Counted from the first letter of the stretch, positions 11,540-24,600 are shown. The stretch is 64,000 bases of DNA from Sarcophilus harrisii (GCF_902635505.1 NC_045427.1:56446539-56510538), one strand, 5' to 3'. Made by a program: numbers and translations. The notes: a model not told the origin generated them from the sequence alone.

Positions 11540-11765
11540 AGAATATTCAATGGTGGTAATAACTGGTGCTTCTAGAGCTTTTCGGGGTTTACAAACCGTG
11601 CTCCTAAAAGTAGCTTGTCAGACAATTTGAGTATTACTAGTGTTATTTATCCCTGTTTTATAGATGAGAAAGCTGAGGCTCAAAGAAATTCAGTGACACA
11701 TAATGAGGAGTATCAGCTGGATTTTAAAGCTGAGTTTCCTTACTCCAATTCAGCATTTCTTTCCT
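11540..11765 (-). mobile_element. MIR/THER-type SINE
   Basis: Antisense copy. It contains 'ttttatagatgagaaagctg' followed by a worn 'gaggctcaaagaaattcagtg', the reverse of the MIR core around 'cctcagtttcctcatctgta'. It lies about 130 bases inside the GFOD2 intron. Confidence 0.6.
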
Positions 11766-12524
11766 CCACCTTTTGGTAAATGTGAAAACATAAGTGAGTC
11801 AGTGATCCAGAACATATTACGTGGAAGTATATCAGGGTAATATAAGAACTTAAGTTGCACTTCTGCCTTTTAGAAGGATGCATTGCTTGAGGTAAGTACT
11901 TTTATTCTGCCACTAAGTCCTGGGATAGAAGATGCTCATGAGAAAGCATTCCTTGTCCTATAGGTTAGAGGATCCACATTTTCAGTGACTTCAAAGTTGT
12001 TCAGAGTAAGAGCTTAATGACAGATAGAATCACAGAGCTGGAAGTGACCTTAGAGTTAATTTAGTCCTAAGATCCCATATTCCTGGAACTGGCAATGCTG
12101 GGTGTAGGTTCAAGATCTAAAAGGCATCTCAGAGGCCAGTCCTAGGATTTATTTTTTTAAATTAAATTCTATTTTATTTTCCAATCTAAATGTCTTCCTT
12201 CTTATCTCTTCTTCCTTTTCTACCCTCTTTCTTCACTGAGAAACAGAAAAAACAAAGACCATTACAAACACAAGCAAAGCAAACGAAACATTTGCTGTGT
12301 CCAAAAAAAAAAAAAAAAAAACAGCCAGAAAGAACTCCTGTCTTCTGATTCTGAAGCTCCTGTTGTTTCCATGTAGAGAACAGGCAAGGTCATAAGTCAC
12401 AAAAAAAGACTTTTTATTGACACTGCAGTTTATAATGCAAAAGATGATCAATTGAAGACTGATCAAGGGTCCTTTTGGTGTCTTAAGTACTTACTAGGTG
12501 CCATTCATTGTGCTAAGGACTACT

Positions 12525-12795
12525 GAAATTTTTGTTGTAGTTTAATCATGTCTGACTCTCCATGATCCAATTTTGACGTTTTCTTAGCATAGAGTGATTT
12601 CCATTTCCTTCTTTATCTCATTTAACGGATGAGAAAATAGAGACAAACAGGATTAAGTGGCTGCCCAAGGTCACACAGCTAGGGAGTATCTGAGATCAGA
12701 TTTGAACTCAGGAAGATGAAACTTCCTGATTCCAGCTCTGTCCTGTGTTCTGTATCCAAACTCTATTGATACCCTATCCACCTACCTGCCAAAGG
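12525..12795 (-). mobile_element. CORE-SINE (MON1/MAR1-type)
   Basis: Antisense full-length-looking marsupial CORE-SINE. It shows 'catgtctgactctccatgat', 'cccaaggtcacacagctagg', 'agatttgaactcaggaagat' and a 'ccctatccacctacctgcc' tRNA-like head at the right end. A minus-strand L2-like scrap precedes it at 12470. Confidence 0.65.
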
Positions 12796-14189
12796 ACTGT
12801 GATAAAGAAAAAGTAAAAACTCGGTCTTGATCTTCAAGTCCATATTCTAATATGGAAGACAAAATGCAAATAACTTTACAGTGTGTATCATCTATATAGT
12901 CTTATCTCAACTTTCAGATTCTGTGTAACTGTTCCTTTAGCCATTTTATTATCCTGCCTCTGATTTCCACTTTGCTGAATTTGGTGGCCTAATGGCTGGT
13001 GGTCATTATCATAGTTGGTACCTATGTATTTCCATTTCTGTAAATTGAAGCTCCATAGAAACTGTTACTGAAGGTCACTAGTGCCAAAATTAGTAAATAT
13101 CATTGTTAACAGATGTTAAAAGATGTTAGGGTAAGCAAATTTCACTGTTTTATTTCCTTAGGACACAAAATTTCCCTGCAGACTCTGGGAGAATCATTTG
13201 CCAGTTCATTGATGTCTTTCCTTTAGATTATAAAACATGTCAGAGGCACAGTTTGGATTCTTTGTGCTTCAGTAACATTCTGTCATACATTGAGCTGGGG
13301 CCTGCAAGGCTTTTAAAAATTGCTTCATAAAGTTCCTATAATAAGAAATAAAGTTAAATCAGTACATATTGTATATCTACATGAGTAAGGCCCATGAGGC
13401 AGGTGCTGGGGAATATACGAAGAAGTAAAAAAACAGCCCCCTAGCTCAAGAAACCTGCCATCTGGCTGGAGGGAACCAAAGAATAAAATGCAAGAAAACT
13501 TAAGTAATAAAATAGCAGAATTGTCAGTGCATTAGTTACTTTTCCTGAATTGTTTATTTCTCTTTTTTCAAATTTTTGCTACAAAGAATGACTTGCTGGG
13601 AGAAGAGGCAAAATATCTGGAAATAAAAGTGATATCAAAACAAAAGACCAATAAAAGTAAGATTTAAAAAGGTAGAAAGAGAGATGTCCTAAAGTAGTAT
13701 GTTATTGTCATGTTTTATACACAGTGACTACTTAGAGTCAGTTCTTTTTACAAATTTCTGGGACTCTGAGAATTAAATTTTCAGAACATTCTGAAGATGA
13801 CACTCCTGCCCTAGAAGTTAGTATCGCTTTTACTCTAGGCAATATTTCTAGTCATCCAGGAATCAGAGAAGAGTAGAATCCCAAGGCAGTAGCACTTATA
13901 TACAAGGTTATCTGCTCAGTTCTAGGAATATGATGATGAAAAACTACCAAGACCTCAGAGATTTCATCTGGGAAGCCAGGGATGATGTGGTACAGTGAGA
14001 AAAGAATCAAGACAAAGCACTCTAGGAAAATGCTTTGTGACAAGACATTTCCCTGAGGAGATGGGGACAATTTTATTGTGGAAATGGCAACCGAAGGAAG
14101 AGAAAGCCTTTAACACCACTGGTGATGGAGTCATAGGCCTGTGATTGAGAGTCAGTCTTTCTGGAATGTGCACACACATGAGCCTTGTG

Positions 14190-14226
14190 TATACACACAC
14201 ACACACACACTCACGCTCACACATGC
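14190..14226. repeat. (CA)n simple repeat
   Basis: About 11 CA units followed by degenerate CTCACGCTCACAC sequence. Confidence 0.9.
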
Positions 14227-15149
14227 ACGTGTGCCGCTGAGGTGGGAGGTGGCAGATCAAGATCAGGAACTAACTAATCCATTTTGGTTAGAACCACAGG
14301 ATGTGAAGGGCAATAATGTGAAGTAAGGCTAGAAAAGGAAGTGAAAAACTGATGAAGGGGTCTCAGATGCCAGACTGTGGGATTGATGGTCTGTCCAGTG
14401 TGTCATTGGGAGTCACTGTACCTGGTGATCAGTTAGGCTAGGTAATGCAAGCTAAACCGAGTTTACAAAGTACCACCAGGAATCAGAAGTAGAGGACCTG
14501 AATTGGAAGTACGACTTTGAGTTCCAGTTTCTTCCAGGGTAACTTTAACTAAACAGTAAAGTCTGATTCTTTCTCTACTCTCCATCTTAAGATTGACTGT
14601 CCAGACTTATAAATCTAATTTTATTCCACACTACATAAATGCAAACTAGCACAATTAACTCCAATAGGTCAACCAGAGACTAGCTCGAGCTTCCCCATTC
14701 TTCTACCTGCCTTTTAAGCCTACAGTGATTATGGCTAAGACTAGGCATTGTGCTAGGTGAGGAAATTCCCCATTAGTACTTTGGTAGTATTCCCTTCAGT
14801 TCTTAGCATGTAAGAATTCTATGATTTCGGCCTATTTATGTAAATAGGAGGAAGAACAAAGGCATCTGGGAGCCTTTATAGTAGTTCTGTTTCATCCTCC
14901 AAAAAAAATCTTCTCTAAGGGAAGTTAATATACTAGAAGCCACTCTTAGAATGTGCTCTGTTCTCTAGTGATGTGGCAGCTAAAACCAGTTAACTCTAGT
15001 ATGTGACTAAGGTTTTCTCATAACCTTATGAGAACCTTTTCTCATGTTGTTTTTTTTTTTTTTTTTTAAACTTAATGTGAGCTCTAATCAGAAAGCCCAG
15101 GTAAATATTTTTTAAAGTTTTATCCTCAGGGTTGCCATAGCAGGGATCT

Positions 15150-15325
15150 AGAGGGCCGAGCACTAGACAGGTCTAGGGGTCAGAAGACTGGGCTTGATGT
15201 ACTCTGCTCCATTATAAGCATGGCAAGTCCTCCCCTTCAGTTCTCAGGCTCTTTGCATGTAAAATGAACATAATAATAACTGTCCCACCCTCATTTACTA
15301 GGCTGTTGTAAAGAGAAAGGAGTTA
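15150..15325 (+). mobile_element. MIR-type SINE
   Basis: Sense copy: 'ggggtcagaagactgggctt', then 'tgtaaaatgaacataataat' and 'taggctgttgtaaagag', as in the MIR 3' half. Diverged. Confidence 0.5.
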
Positions 15326-15804
15326 ATAGATGTCTGAACTTTTTAACTCTTTGGAATGAAGGCCTTAGTGTCATAAAGTAGCACAGTTGGCTTCTGCTCC
15401 ATCAGGCTAGCCAGGTCTGGAAAAAGATGGCGGAGTTTTGAGCAGTGTGGGCAAGTCAGGTTACATAGCTGACCCATAATTTCTTAAACTGTAAAATGGT
15501 TAGCAGGAACACCTCCTAAAGGAGAAAGGAGCAGTGAGGGTTAAAGCAGGTTAAAGAAACCTGGCCAAGACAAAGTCAGCTTAGTAGAATCATCTCCAGG
15601 GCCTTCGAGATGGACATGGAAAAAGGACTATAAAGAGGAGGAAGATAGAAAAGATTTTCAAGCATCTACAGAAACTTTTTTTTCCCATCAAAGCCAATAG
15701 AACCATCATACTTGGACCCTGATATTACTGTTCCAAAGGTACATACAGAGATGTCAGAAATGATCTAGAAGATAGTAACAGCTAGGGAAAATAGCCGAAG
15801 GACA

Positions 15805-15990
15805 CAATGATGGCATCAATCATAAATGGGATTTCTGTAGCCCTTTCAGTTTGCACAGGGCTTTACGAATAATGTCTTCACCACAACCCTGTGAGGTAAA
15901 TGCTATTATTTTACAGCTGAGGAAATGGGCCCATACCAGGATACACAGCTAGTATGCCTCTGAGACAAAATTTGAACTCGGGTTTTTATG
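15805..15990 (-). mobile_element. MIR-type SINE
   Basis: Antisense copy with 'accctgtgaggtaaatgcta', 'ttacagctgaggaaatgggc' and 'atttgaactcgg'. Confidence 0.6.
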
Positions 15991-16459
15991 ATTACATTTC
16001 TATATAAAAGAAATACATTTGTAAATGTGCCAAAAGGCTGATCTCCATGGTATTTTGGAAGGAATAGAAAATGTGAAAGGAATGCTCAACTCTTGTTAAT
16101 ACCCCAAAATGTGAATGAGAAGCTAATAACTGTTGATATTTATATCCTTTCTCCCCTCTAAACAAAATCTTTGAGTGTCATCTTTGTGAGACTTGAGGTC
16201 ATCCTCAAGGAAGGTATCAGCCTATTTCATTAATGAACCACATCTTTGCTGTCTCACAGTTGATTGAAAGCTGGAGAGAAGGTGGATTGTCTGCACTTAG
16301 AGTTTGCTGATAATTAAGAAGTGGTCACCTCAGTAGAACAAAATGCCACCTTACAGACTTTTATAACAAAGTACCTTCCGTCCATAAATCAAGATTCTTT
16401 AGGATTCCTTGGAAAATGTAACCACAGAAATAACCCTTTGCTAACAAGCATAAGGCAAA

Positions 16460-16925
16460 ACAGGCAGCAAGCATCTGTTAAGTGTTGACTTAAATTCAGG
16501 AGATAGAAAGAAAGACAAAAAGCTGAGCCCTGTCCTCAAGGAGCTTACCTTCTGATGGAGATGACATATAAATAGCTAGGTACATGAAAGGTAAATATAG
16601 AGTAGATGAAAGGCAGTTTGGGGGGCCTATAGAAGAAATGAGTTGAGTGGGAATTTGAAGGAAGCTGGGGAAAACTGGCTGGAAGTGGAGGTGAGTGAGG
16701 GACATTGTTTTCCAGGAGCAGAAAAGATAGTCTGTTTGAGAAATTAATTGCACACAGGCTGAGGTAGCTAGAATTGAGAGTATGTGAGTCAATTATAAGA
16801 AGACTGGAAAGGGAAGAAATATCCAGGTTAAAAGCTTTAAATGCCAAATAGAGGTAACAGAGACCCTTTGAACCAGGGTGGAGATGGTTTGTGGTGTACC
16901 AGAAGATCTTTCCCACTGTGATAGA
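16460..16925 (-). mobile_element. L2 LINE fragment
   Basis: Antisense L2 3' region: 'gagccctgtcctcaaggagc', a 'gggaatttgaaggaagctgg' block and 'aaaagctttaaatgccaaat'. The same landmarks recur in the minus-strand L2 pieces at 24985, 40250 and 58520. Confidence 0.55.
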
Positions 16926-16929
16926 GGAA

Positions 16930-17560
16930 ATATTGCACAGAATTCAGATTGAGGGATTTATCCTTACTATCCATAGGAAATTGTTATATTTCTGTTTGTA
17001 GATGACATTGTTTGGTTACCTTAAGTTTCAAGACTTTTGTAGCCTCTTGTAAGAGATCTGTAATCATTGAAAAGAAATTTGGTCTAGCCATACACAAAGG
17101 AAAGACCGAGTGGTCTTTCTTGTTTATTACACAGATTTTATCATGCATGTTGAATGGACACCTTATAGAACTTACCCAAGAATATGTATACCTGGGACAA
17201 ACAATAAGACATGTATCTAGACATAGATACAGAAAAGAGAAGAGAAGTGAGCTGTATTTCTTTTAGGAAATAGCACTTTTATTGAACCTCAGCTTTCCAT
17301 AATAGCAAAGGCCCACCTTTTTCACGACAAACATTTTACCAGTGTTGCTATGTGACAACTAAAAAACCCACTGCTTCCCAGAAAGTAAAGATATGTATCA
17401 TGCAGAAAGAGCTGGAAAGGCTCAAAGTAACTAGGAATAGGCTGCAACATAAAACCAATAAAGAAATTCAGAGAAAAATAGGAATAAAGAGTGTCATGAA
17501 GAAATAGTAAAAGGGATTATGAGTCAGACAGAGGACCAGATTGTTTCACTAGTGAGGATC
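16930..17560 (+). mobile_element. RTE-type LINE fragment, distinct from the other two RTE copies
   Basis: The plus strand reads pieces of a reverse transcriptase: LFVDD near 16998 (the YxDD box), then GLAIHKGKTEW, then LIELTQEYVYLGQTI near 17160-17200, a typical post-palm segment of RTE-like elements. About 200 bases further on it reads further C-terminal-like pieces. It is broken by several stops and frame changes and is clearly old. I cannot name the subfamily. Confidence 0.5.
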
Positions 17561-17589
17561 ATACTTTAGGTCCTACTTTTTTCTGTAAA

Positions 17590-18240
17590 ATGAGTGATAT
17601 TTATTTATTTATTTCTAATGCACATTGCTTTGTGAATCATGTTGGGAGACAAAAATCAGAATAAAAAAGAAAAATCATGAGAGAGAGAAAAAAAACAGAA
17701 AAAAAAAGTGAACTTAGAATATGTTGATTTATATTCAGTCTCCTTAGTTCTTTTTCTGGATAGAGATGGCATTTTCTACCCAAAGTCTATTGGGATTGCC
17801 TTGGATCACTGAACCACTAAGAAGAACCAAGTCTTTCATAGCTGATCATCTCATCTTGATGTTACTGTGTACAATATGTTCCTGGTTCTGCTTGTTTCGC
17901 TCAGCATCAATTTGTGTAAATTTTTCCAGGCCTTTCTAAAATCGGCTTGTTCATCATTTTTTATAGAAAAAATAATATTCTATTACCTTCATATACTACA
18001 ACTTGTTCAGCCATTCTCCAATTGATGGGCATCTACAATGAGTGAGATTTTTTTTTCCCTGAGGCATTTGGGGTTAAGTGACTTGCCCAGGGTCACACAG
18101 CCAGGACGTGTTAAGTATCTGAGACCAGATTTGAATTCAGGTCCTTCTGACTTCAGGGTTGCTGCTCTATCCACTACACTAACTAACTGCCCCAATGAGC
18201 GAGATTCTCAGCAGTTCTAAGGACCCTTTTAGTCTAAAAT
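17590..18240 (-). mobile_element. L1 3' end, split by a SINE
   Basis: Antisense L1 3' UTR and ORF2 end, with the 'gttcctggttctgcttgttt' and 'ccattctccaattgatgggc' landmarks. It is diverged and is interrupted at 18050-18192 by a SINE; a short piece of flank resumes at 18193. Confidence 0.65.
18050..18192 (-). mobile_element. tRNA-type SINE inserted in an L1, with 14-bp target-site duplication
   Basis: Antisense SINE with its A tail reversed at 18050-18058 ('ttttttttt'), then 'ggttaagtgacttgcccagg', 'ccagatttgaattcaggtcc' and a 'ctgctctatccactaca' head. Flanks are 'caatgagtgagatt' at 18036-18049 and 'caatgagcgagatt' at 18193-18206, a 14-base duplication with one mismatch. Confidence 0.8.
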
Positions 18241-18539
18241 ATACTATCAAATTCTATGAAAATTTCCATCTGTGCCTATATTGCAAAACAACAGCAGGTT
18301 TCTTTGGAGTTCTGTGGAGGCTATTATTACTTGAGAGGCCAAGATATAGTGACTATTCTCTGATAATCTATCCCAGTTGCTTCAGCTTTTAAATTATGTC
18401 TTATGTCTCTGTGCCTATTTTTTACTTTCTGTTTACTTCTCCATCTTTTCTGTTTTTTACTCTTTCTTTAATTGGCTATATTGAACCTGAGGTTTACATT
18501 ATCTTTTTGTAGAGTGAAATTTTATGTGCTCTGGGCATA

Positions 18540-19250
18540 ATTTTTTTTATAATAGCTTTTATTTCTCAAAATACATGCAAAGATAGTTTTCAACATTCAC
18601 CCTTGCAAAACCTTGTGTTCCAAATTTTTCTCCTTCTCCCTTCCCTAGACAGAAGTAATCCAAAATAGGTTAAACGTGTAATTTTAAACATATTTCCAAA
18701 TTTATCATACTGCATAAAAAAAATCAGATCAAAAAGGGGAAAAATGAGAAAGAAAAAATAAGCAAGCAAACAACAACAACAAAAGGTGAAAATACTAGAT
18801 TATGATCCACATTCAACCCCCATAAGTCCCCTTTCTGGATGCAGATGGCTTTCTCCATCACAAGTCTATTGGAATTGTCCTGAATTGCCTCATTGTTGAA
18901 AAGAGCCAAGTCCATCACAGTTGATCATCACATAATCTTCTTGTTCTATTGATTCTACTCACTTCACATAGCATCAGTTTATGTAAGTTTCTACAGGCCT
19001 TTCTGAAATTATCCTGTTGATCATTTCTTATAGAACAGTAATATTCCATAACATTCATATGCCATAGCTTATTCAGCCATTCCCCAACTGATGGATATCA
19101 ACTCAGTTTCCAGTTTCTTGCCACTACAAAAAAAGGCTGCTACAAACATTTTTGCACATGTGAGTCCTTTTCCCTTTTTTATAATCTCTGTTGGATACAA
19201 ACTCAGTAGAGCCATTGCTGGATCAAAGGGTATTCTTTGCATAATTCTTT
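18540..19250 (-). mobile_element. L1 3' end, type A, 5'-truncated
   Basis: Antisense type A 3' UTR ('cattcacccttgcaaaacct') followed by the ORF2 C-terminal region ('gccattccccaactgatgga', 'agagccattgctggatcaaa'). It stops near 19250 in an A/T-rich stretch. Confidence 0.75.
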
Positions 19251-19464
19251 TTAAAAAATCAAAGCTGGAAAACTTGCCTTTTATTTAATTGACCTATATA
19301 TAGGTGATTTCCCCCCCTTACTATAGCAGGGTACTTGGTAAGAAAAAAAAAAAGTCCTTTGCTTTTTGGTTTATACTTTTTCTTTATAAATTACTAATTT
19401 ATCTCTAAACCCTGACAGTTTAAGCATCTTGTGGAGCATTTTTCTTTTTCTTTTTTTTAAGGTA

Positions 19465-19605
19465 ATGAAGCATTTTTTTATTGAAACTTTCTATTTTCAA
19501 AACATATGCAAGGATAATTTTTCAACATTGACCCTTGCAAAACCTTGTGTTCCAATTTCCTGGTCCTCCCCACACCCTCCCCTAGATGGTAAGTAATGCA
19601 GTTAA
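19465..19605 (-). mobile_element. Short L1 3' end, type A
   Basis: About 140 bases of antisense type A 3' UTR: 'ttttcaaaacatatgcaagg', 'cattgacccttgcaaaacct' and 'cccctagatggtaagtaatg'. Strongly 5'-truncated. Confidence 0.75.
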
Positions 19606-20469
19606 ACGATAAAATAAAATATATATCTAAATCGAATATAATTTTCTTCATGCCATGTTAGGAATATCAGCTGACCAGTAAAGGAAAGAATTTGAGGCCT
19701 ACAAGGCCCTAAATAAATGAAACTAAGTAAATGAATAAGTGATTTCACGAATGAAGAAGGATCCTTTATAATCTGCAACTTTTCATACATGTTCTCTAAA
19801 TGCCTCCTCTTTTCAGAGATGAAATTCACTCTGGTGTTTTTTATTTTTTCAGCTTTGTTTAAGAGGGAGCTTTAGTAGATTGTCAAATCATCGTGGTGGT
19901 CAGTATATTCTTTCCCTAAAGTCTTTTTAAATCAGCCACTAAAAGATGAGGTTTCCATATTCACTAGAATATTTTTAAGCTTCTAACGGGAAACAGCAAG
20001 TAGCAACATTGTTTTTCTTAGGCTGATAACAGCAGAAAGAGAACTGATTCACATACACCAGAACCTAAGATAATTTGACCTCAGAAATAATGTGTTAGGA
20101 CTAAGGAAAAGAAAAAGTCCGAATTTTTAGGCTTTTGTAAGATAAAGTTTCTTTATAAATCTAGACTTTTGGGTTAAGTCATGTGAAGTCAAAGAAGGAA
20201 GTAACAGAGACCTATAGTCCCAGGAACTAAAGGAAATTAGACTATAGGCAGGTACATTAATTACCAGTAGAAAATTTGTTTTTAAGGAGGATATCCTCAT
20301 GACATCTTAAAATCAACATGTCTAAAATGAAAATCATTTTCTCCCCTAAACCCCCAAACTCTGCTGCTGAACTTTCCTAATTCTATCAAAGGAATCACCA
20401 TCATTCTGGTGTTTGGGGCTTGTAATCTTGACATTGTTCTTAGTTTCTCACTATTTAAGTGAGCTCACT

Positions 20470-23400
20470 ATTTAAGTCAGCACAGTTCCGAGCACATTAC
20501 TGTTCTTTTGTTTAGCTGTGTCTGATCCTTTGGGACCCCGTGACCCATGACACTCTTCTTTGTTCCACTGTTTCCCAAAATCTGCCCAAGGTTGTGCTCA
20601 TTGCTTCCTTGACAGTCTATGTGAGTCATCCTCCTCCTTCCCCTTCTTTTGCTTTCAATCTTTCCCAAAATAAGACTCTTTTCCAGTGAGTTCTTTTGTC
20701 TTCTCATTATGTGGCCAATGTATTTCAACTTCAATATTTGTCCCTCCAGTGAAATAGACTGAATATCTTTAAATATTGACTAATTCAATCTTCTTGCTGT
20801 CCAAGGAACTCAAAAATCTTCTCCAAAACCACAATTTGGAAGCATTGATTCTGCAGCACTCAGCTTTCCTTATAATCCAGCTCTCATAGACAGACATTAC
20901 TACTGGAAAAACCATAGTTTTAATTCTAAGAGACCTTTGTCAGAAAAAAGTGATATTTCCGCTTTTTAGTAAATGCTGTACAAATTGGCCATAACTTTCC
21001 TTCTAAGGAGCAAGTATCTTTTAATTTTGTGGCTACAAAAGGCATCTACAATGCTCTTTGAGCCTAAGAATATAAAATCTGACACTGTTTCCATTTCTTC
21101 TCCCTCTTTTTTCCAGGAAGTGATAGGACCAGTTGCCATGATCTTTGTTTTTTTTCTCCTTTTTAAAAAAAATTATACCTTTTTTATTTTCAAAATATAT
21201 ACATGAATAATTTTTGGCATTCACCCCTACAAAACTCTGTGTTCTAATTTTCCCTCCCTTTCCTCCCTCCCCCAGTCAGCAAGTGATCCAATCTAAGTTA
21301 AACATGTGCAGTTCCTCCATATATATTTCCACAAATTTCATGCTGTACAAGAAAAATCAGATCCACGAAGAAAAAAGTGAGAAAGAAAGCAAAATGCAGG
21401 CAAACAACAACAGAAAGAATGAAAATATTATTGTGTGGTCCACACACAGTCCCCACTGGCCTCTCTGGGAGCAGATGGCTCTCTTCAGAACAAGATCATT
21501 AGAACTGGCATCAATCATCTCATTGTTGACAAGAGCCACTTCCATCAGAAGTGTTATATAATCTTGCTGTTGATGTATCTCCTGGTTCTGCTCATTTCAC
21601 TTAGCATTTGTTCACGTAAGTCTCTCCAGACCTCTCTAGAATCATCCTGCTGATCGTTTCTTATAGAACAATAATATTCAATAACATTCTTATACCATAA
21701 TTTATTCAGCCATTCTCCAATTGATGGACATCCATTCATTAGTTTCTTGCCTCTAAAAAAAGGGCTGCCACAAACATTTTTGCACAGTGTGGGTTCCTTT
21801 CCTTTCTTTATAATCTCTTTAGGATACAAGCCCAGTAGAAACACTGCTGGGTCAAACAGTATGCACAGTCTGATAACCCTTTGGACGAAGTTCCAAATTG
21901 CTCTCCAGAGCAATTGGATCAATTCATAGCTTCACCAACAATGTATCAGTGTCCCAGTTTTCCCACATCCCCTTCGACATTCATCATTGTCTTTTTTTTC
22001 CTGTCATTTTAGCCAATCTGAGAGATATGTAGTAGTATCTCAGAGTTGTCTTAATTTGCATTTCTCTGATCAGTAATGATTTAGAACATGTTTTCATATG
22101 ACTAGAAATGGTTTTAATTTCTTCATCTGAAAATTGCCTCTTCATATGCTTTGACCATTTAATGATCTTAGATTTTTAAGCTTCAAGCTAGCTTTTACAC
22201 ACTTCTCTTTTACTCTCATCAAAAGGCCTCTTAATTCTTCTTTACTTTCTGCCATTACAATGGTACTTTTTACAAATCCAAGATTGTTGAAATTTTTCCC
22301 AGCAAGCTGAATTCCAGCTTTTGATTTGTCCAGCCTGGCATTTTTCATGATGTACTCTATCTACATCTAAGTTAACATAAATAAGATGATGATATATACA
22401 TCTTTGTCATATTTCTTTCCCAATCTTAAACCAATCACTTGTTCCATGTTCAGTTCTAACTGTTGCTTCTTGAACTGCATACAGGTTCCTCAGGGGACAA
22501 GTTGGTTTGATACTCCCATCTCCTTGAGGACTTGCCACATTTTGTTGTAATCCACACAGTCAAAAGCTTAAGTGTAGTCAATGAAGCAGAAATACATGTT
22601 TTTCTAGCAGTCCCTGGCTTTCTCCATAATCCAACAAATGTTGGCAGTTTAGTCTTTAACCCCTATGCCTCTTTGAAAACCAGCCCGCATTTCTAGTAAT
22701 TCTCAGTTCACATATTGTTGAAGCCTAGTTTATGGAATCTGAAGTATAACATTACTGGTGTGTGAAAAAAGAGCAATTGTTTGGGAATTTGAGCATTCTT
22801 TAGCATTACCCTTCTTTAAGATTGGAGTGTAATAGAGCACCAGCCCTGCAGTCAGGGGGAAAAAATAAGATTGGCATGGAAACTGAATTTTTTTTTTCCA
22901 ATCCTGGTGTCACTGTTGAGTTTTCCAAATTTATTGGCTTATTGAGTGCTATTAATACTTGAGCCACACTTTTTTAGGATTTTAAATAACTCAGCTGGAA
23001 TTTTGTCACTTCCACTAGCCTTATTGTTAGTAATGCTTCCTAAGGCCTACTGAACTTCATTCTTTAGGATGTATGGTTCTAGATCAGTAACCACAATACT
23101 ATGGTAATGTTAAGATCTTCTATAGTTCTTCTGTATATTCTTGCCACCTCTTCTTAATATCTTCTATTTCTATTAGTTTACTACCATTTTTGCCTTTTAT
23201 CTTGCCATTTTTGCATGGAACGTTCCTTTGTTATCTCTGATTTCCTTGAAGAGATCTCTTTTCTATTCTGTTATTTTCTTCCATTTCTTTGCATTGTTCA
23301 CTGAACAATAATAGCTCCTTGCTATTTTTTGGAATTTTGCACTCATTTGGATATATCTTTCCCTTATTCCTTCCCTTTTTTTCTTCAGCTATCTGTAAAG

Positions 23401-24600
23401 CTTCATCAGGCAATCATTTTGCTTTCTCACTTTTTAAAAAATTGCTTCCAATACACTATTATGAACCTTTTTCAATAGTTATTTGGAAACGCTACCAAAT
23501 TTAATTCCTTAAATCTACTCATCACTTTCACTTCATTTGCATAAGGAGTATTATTTTGGTCATACTTACAGAGTCTGATGGTTGTCCCTATTTTCTTCAA
23601 TTTAACGCTTAATTTTGCAGTATGAAGCTCATGATCGGAGCCATAGTTCCAGGTCTCGTTTTATCTGACTGTATAAAACTTCTTTCTACCTTTGGCTGCA
23701 AAGTATATAATCAATCTGATTTCTACATTGAATATCTGGTGATGTCCATGTGTAGTCATGTTGAAGTGAAGTAGTCATGTGTAGGTTTGTTGAAAAATTG
23801 ACTATTGAGTTAATCTTGACAAAACTCTGATACTCTCTGCCCTGTTTCATTTGGCACTCTAAAGCCATACTTAACCTCCTTTTCCAATTATCTTTTCATT
23901 TCCTACTTTAGTATTCCCATCCCCTGTGATGAATGTGACTTTTTTTGGTGTTTTTTTCTAGAAGATGTAGGTCTTTATAGAACTGATCAGCCATGACCTT
24001 TTTAGCATCAATGGTTGGAGCATAGACTTGTATTACTGTGCGGTTAAGTGGGGTTTTTTTGGATTGAAACAAATATCATTCTGTCATTTTTAGCTTATAA
24101 CTCACTACTGCTTTTCTCCTTTTTGTGACTTTGAGTACTTATTCCATCTCTTCTAAGGAATTCTTGCCCTCATATGTAATGATCATCTGAATTAAATTCA
24201 CTCATTCCTGTTCATTTAAGTTCACTGACACCCAAGATGTCAATGTTTAATCTTTGTAAATCCTGTTTGACCATACCCAGTTTACCTTGGTTCAGTGATC
24301 TAACAATCCAGATTCCTATTCAATATTGAGCTTTGTAGCATTGCATTTTCCTTTTATCAGCAGACATCCTCAGCTGAGCTTCCTTTTGGCTTTGGCCCAA
24401 CTTTCTATTCTTTCTGAGCCTACTTATAATTCTCCTCTGTCTTCCTCAGTAGCACAGTGGATACCTTCTGACTTTGAGGGGCTCATCTTCCAGTGTTAAA
24501 TCTTTTTTTAAAATCATTTTTAATACTGTCCATTGTGTTTTCTTGGTAGAGATACTGGAGTAGTTTGCCATTTACTTCTCCTAGTACACAACTGGCACTT
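20470..24600 (-). mobile_element. BovB/RTE LINE, near complete, split by an L1
   Basis: Minus-strand element of about 3.1 kb once the L1 at 21150-22161 is removed. Reading 5' to 3' on the minus strand: an endonuclease piece near 23700-23760 (DYTWTSPDIQCRNQIDYILC), then reverse-transcriptase-region sequence with a broken frame, then NNLGFVKSTIVMAESKEELR near 22240-22310 (family form NNLRYADDTTLMAESEEELK). Last is the C-terminal MKLKYIGHIMRRQKNSLEKS near 20734-20675 (family form LQYFGHLMRR..SLEKTLMLGKIEGRRRRG). Note that 'GFVKST' replaces the YADDT catalytic core. Many stops and frame changes make it inactive. Confidence 0.85.
21150..22161 (-). mobile_element. L1 3' end inserted in the BovB
   Basis: Antisense L1 of about 1.0 kb: A tail reversed, type A 3' UTR and the ORF2 C-terminal coding region (minus-strand WLNKLWYKNVIEYYCSIRND, the marsupial form of L1 WIKKMWYIYTMEYYSAIK). 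'atgatctt' lies at both edges (21138-21145 and 22162-22169) and BovB sequence continues across, so this is a later insertion in the same orientation. Confidence 0.8.

Noticed and set aside
11148-11630. A 160-residue frame from the GFOD2 start
   Set aside because: The last ~74 residues are intron read-through past a clear donor at 11407; the true protein continues at 35065.
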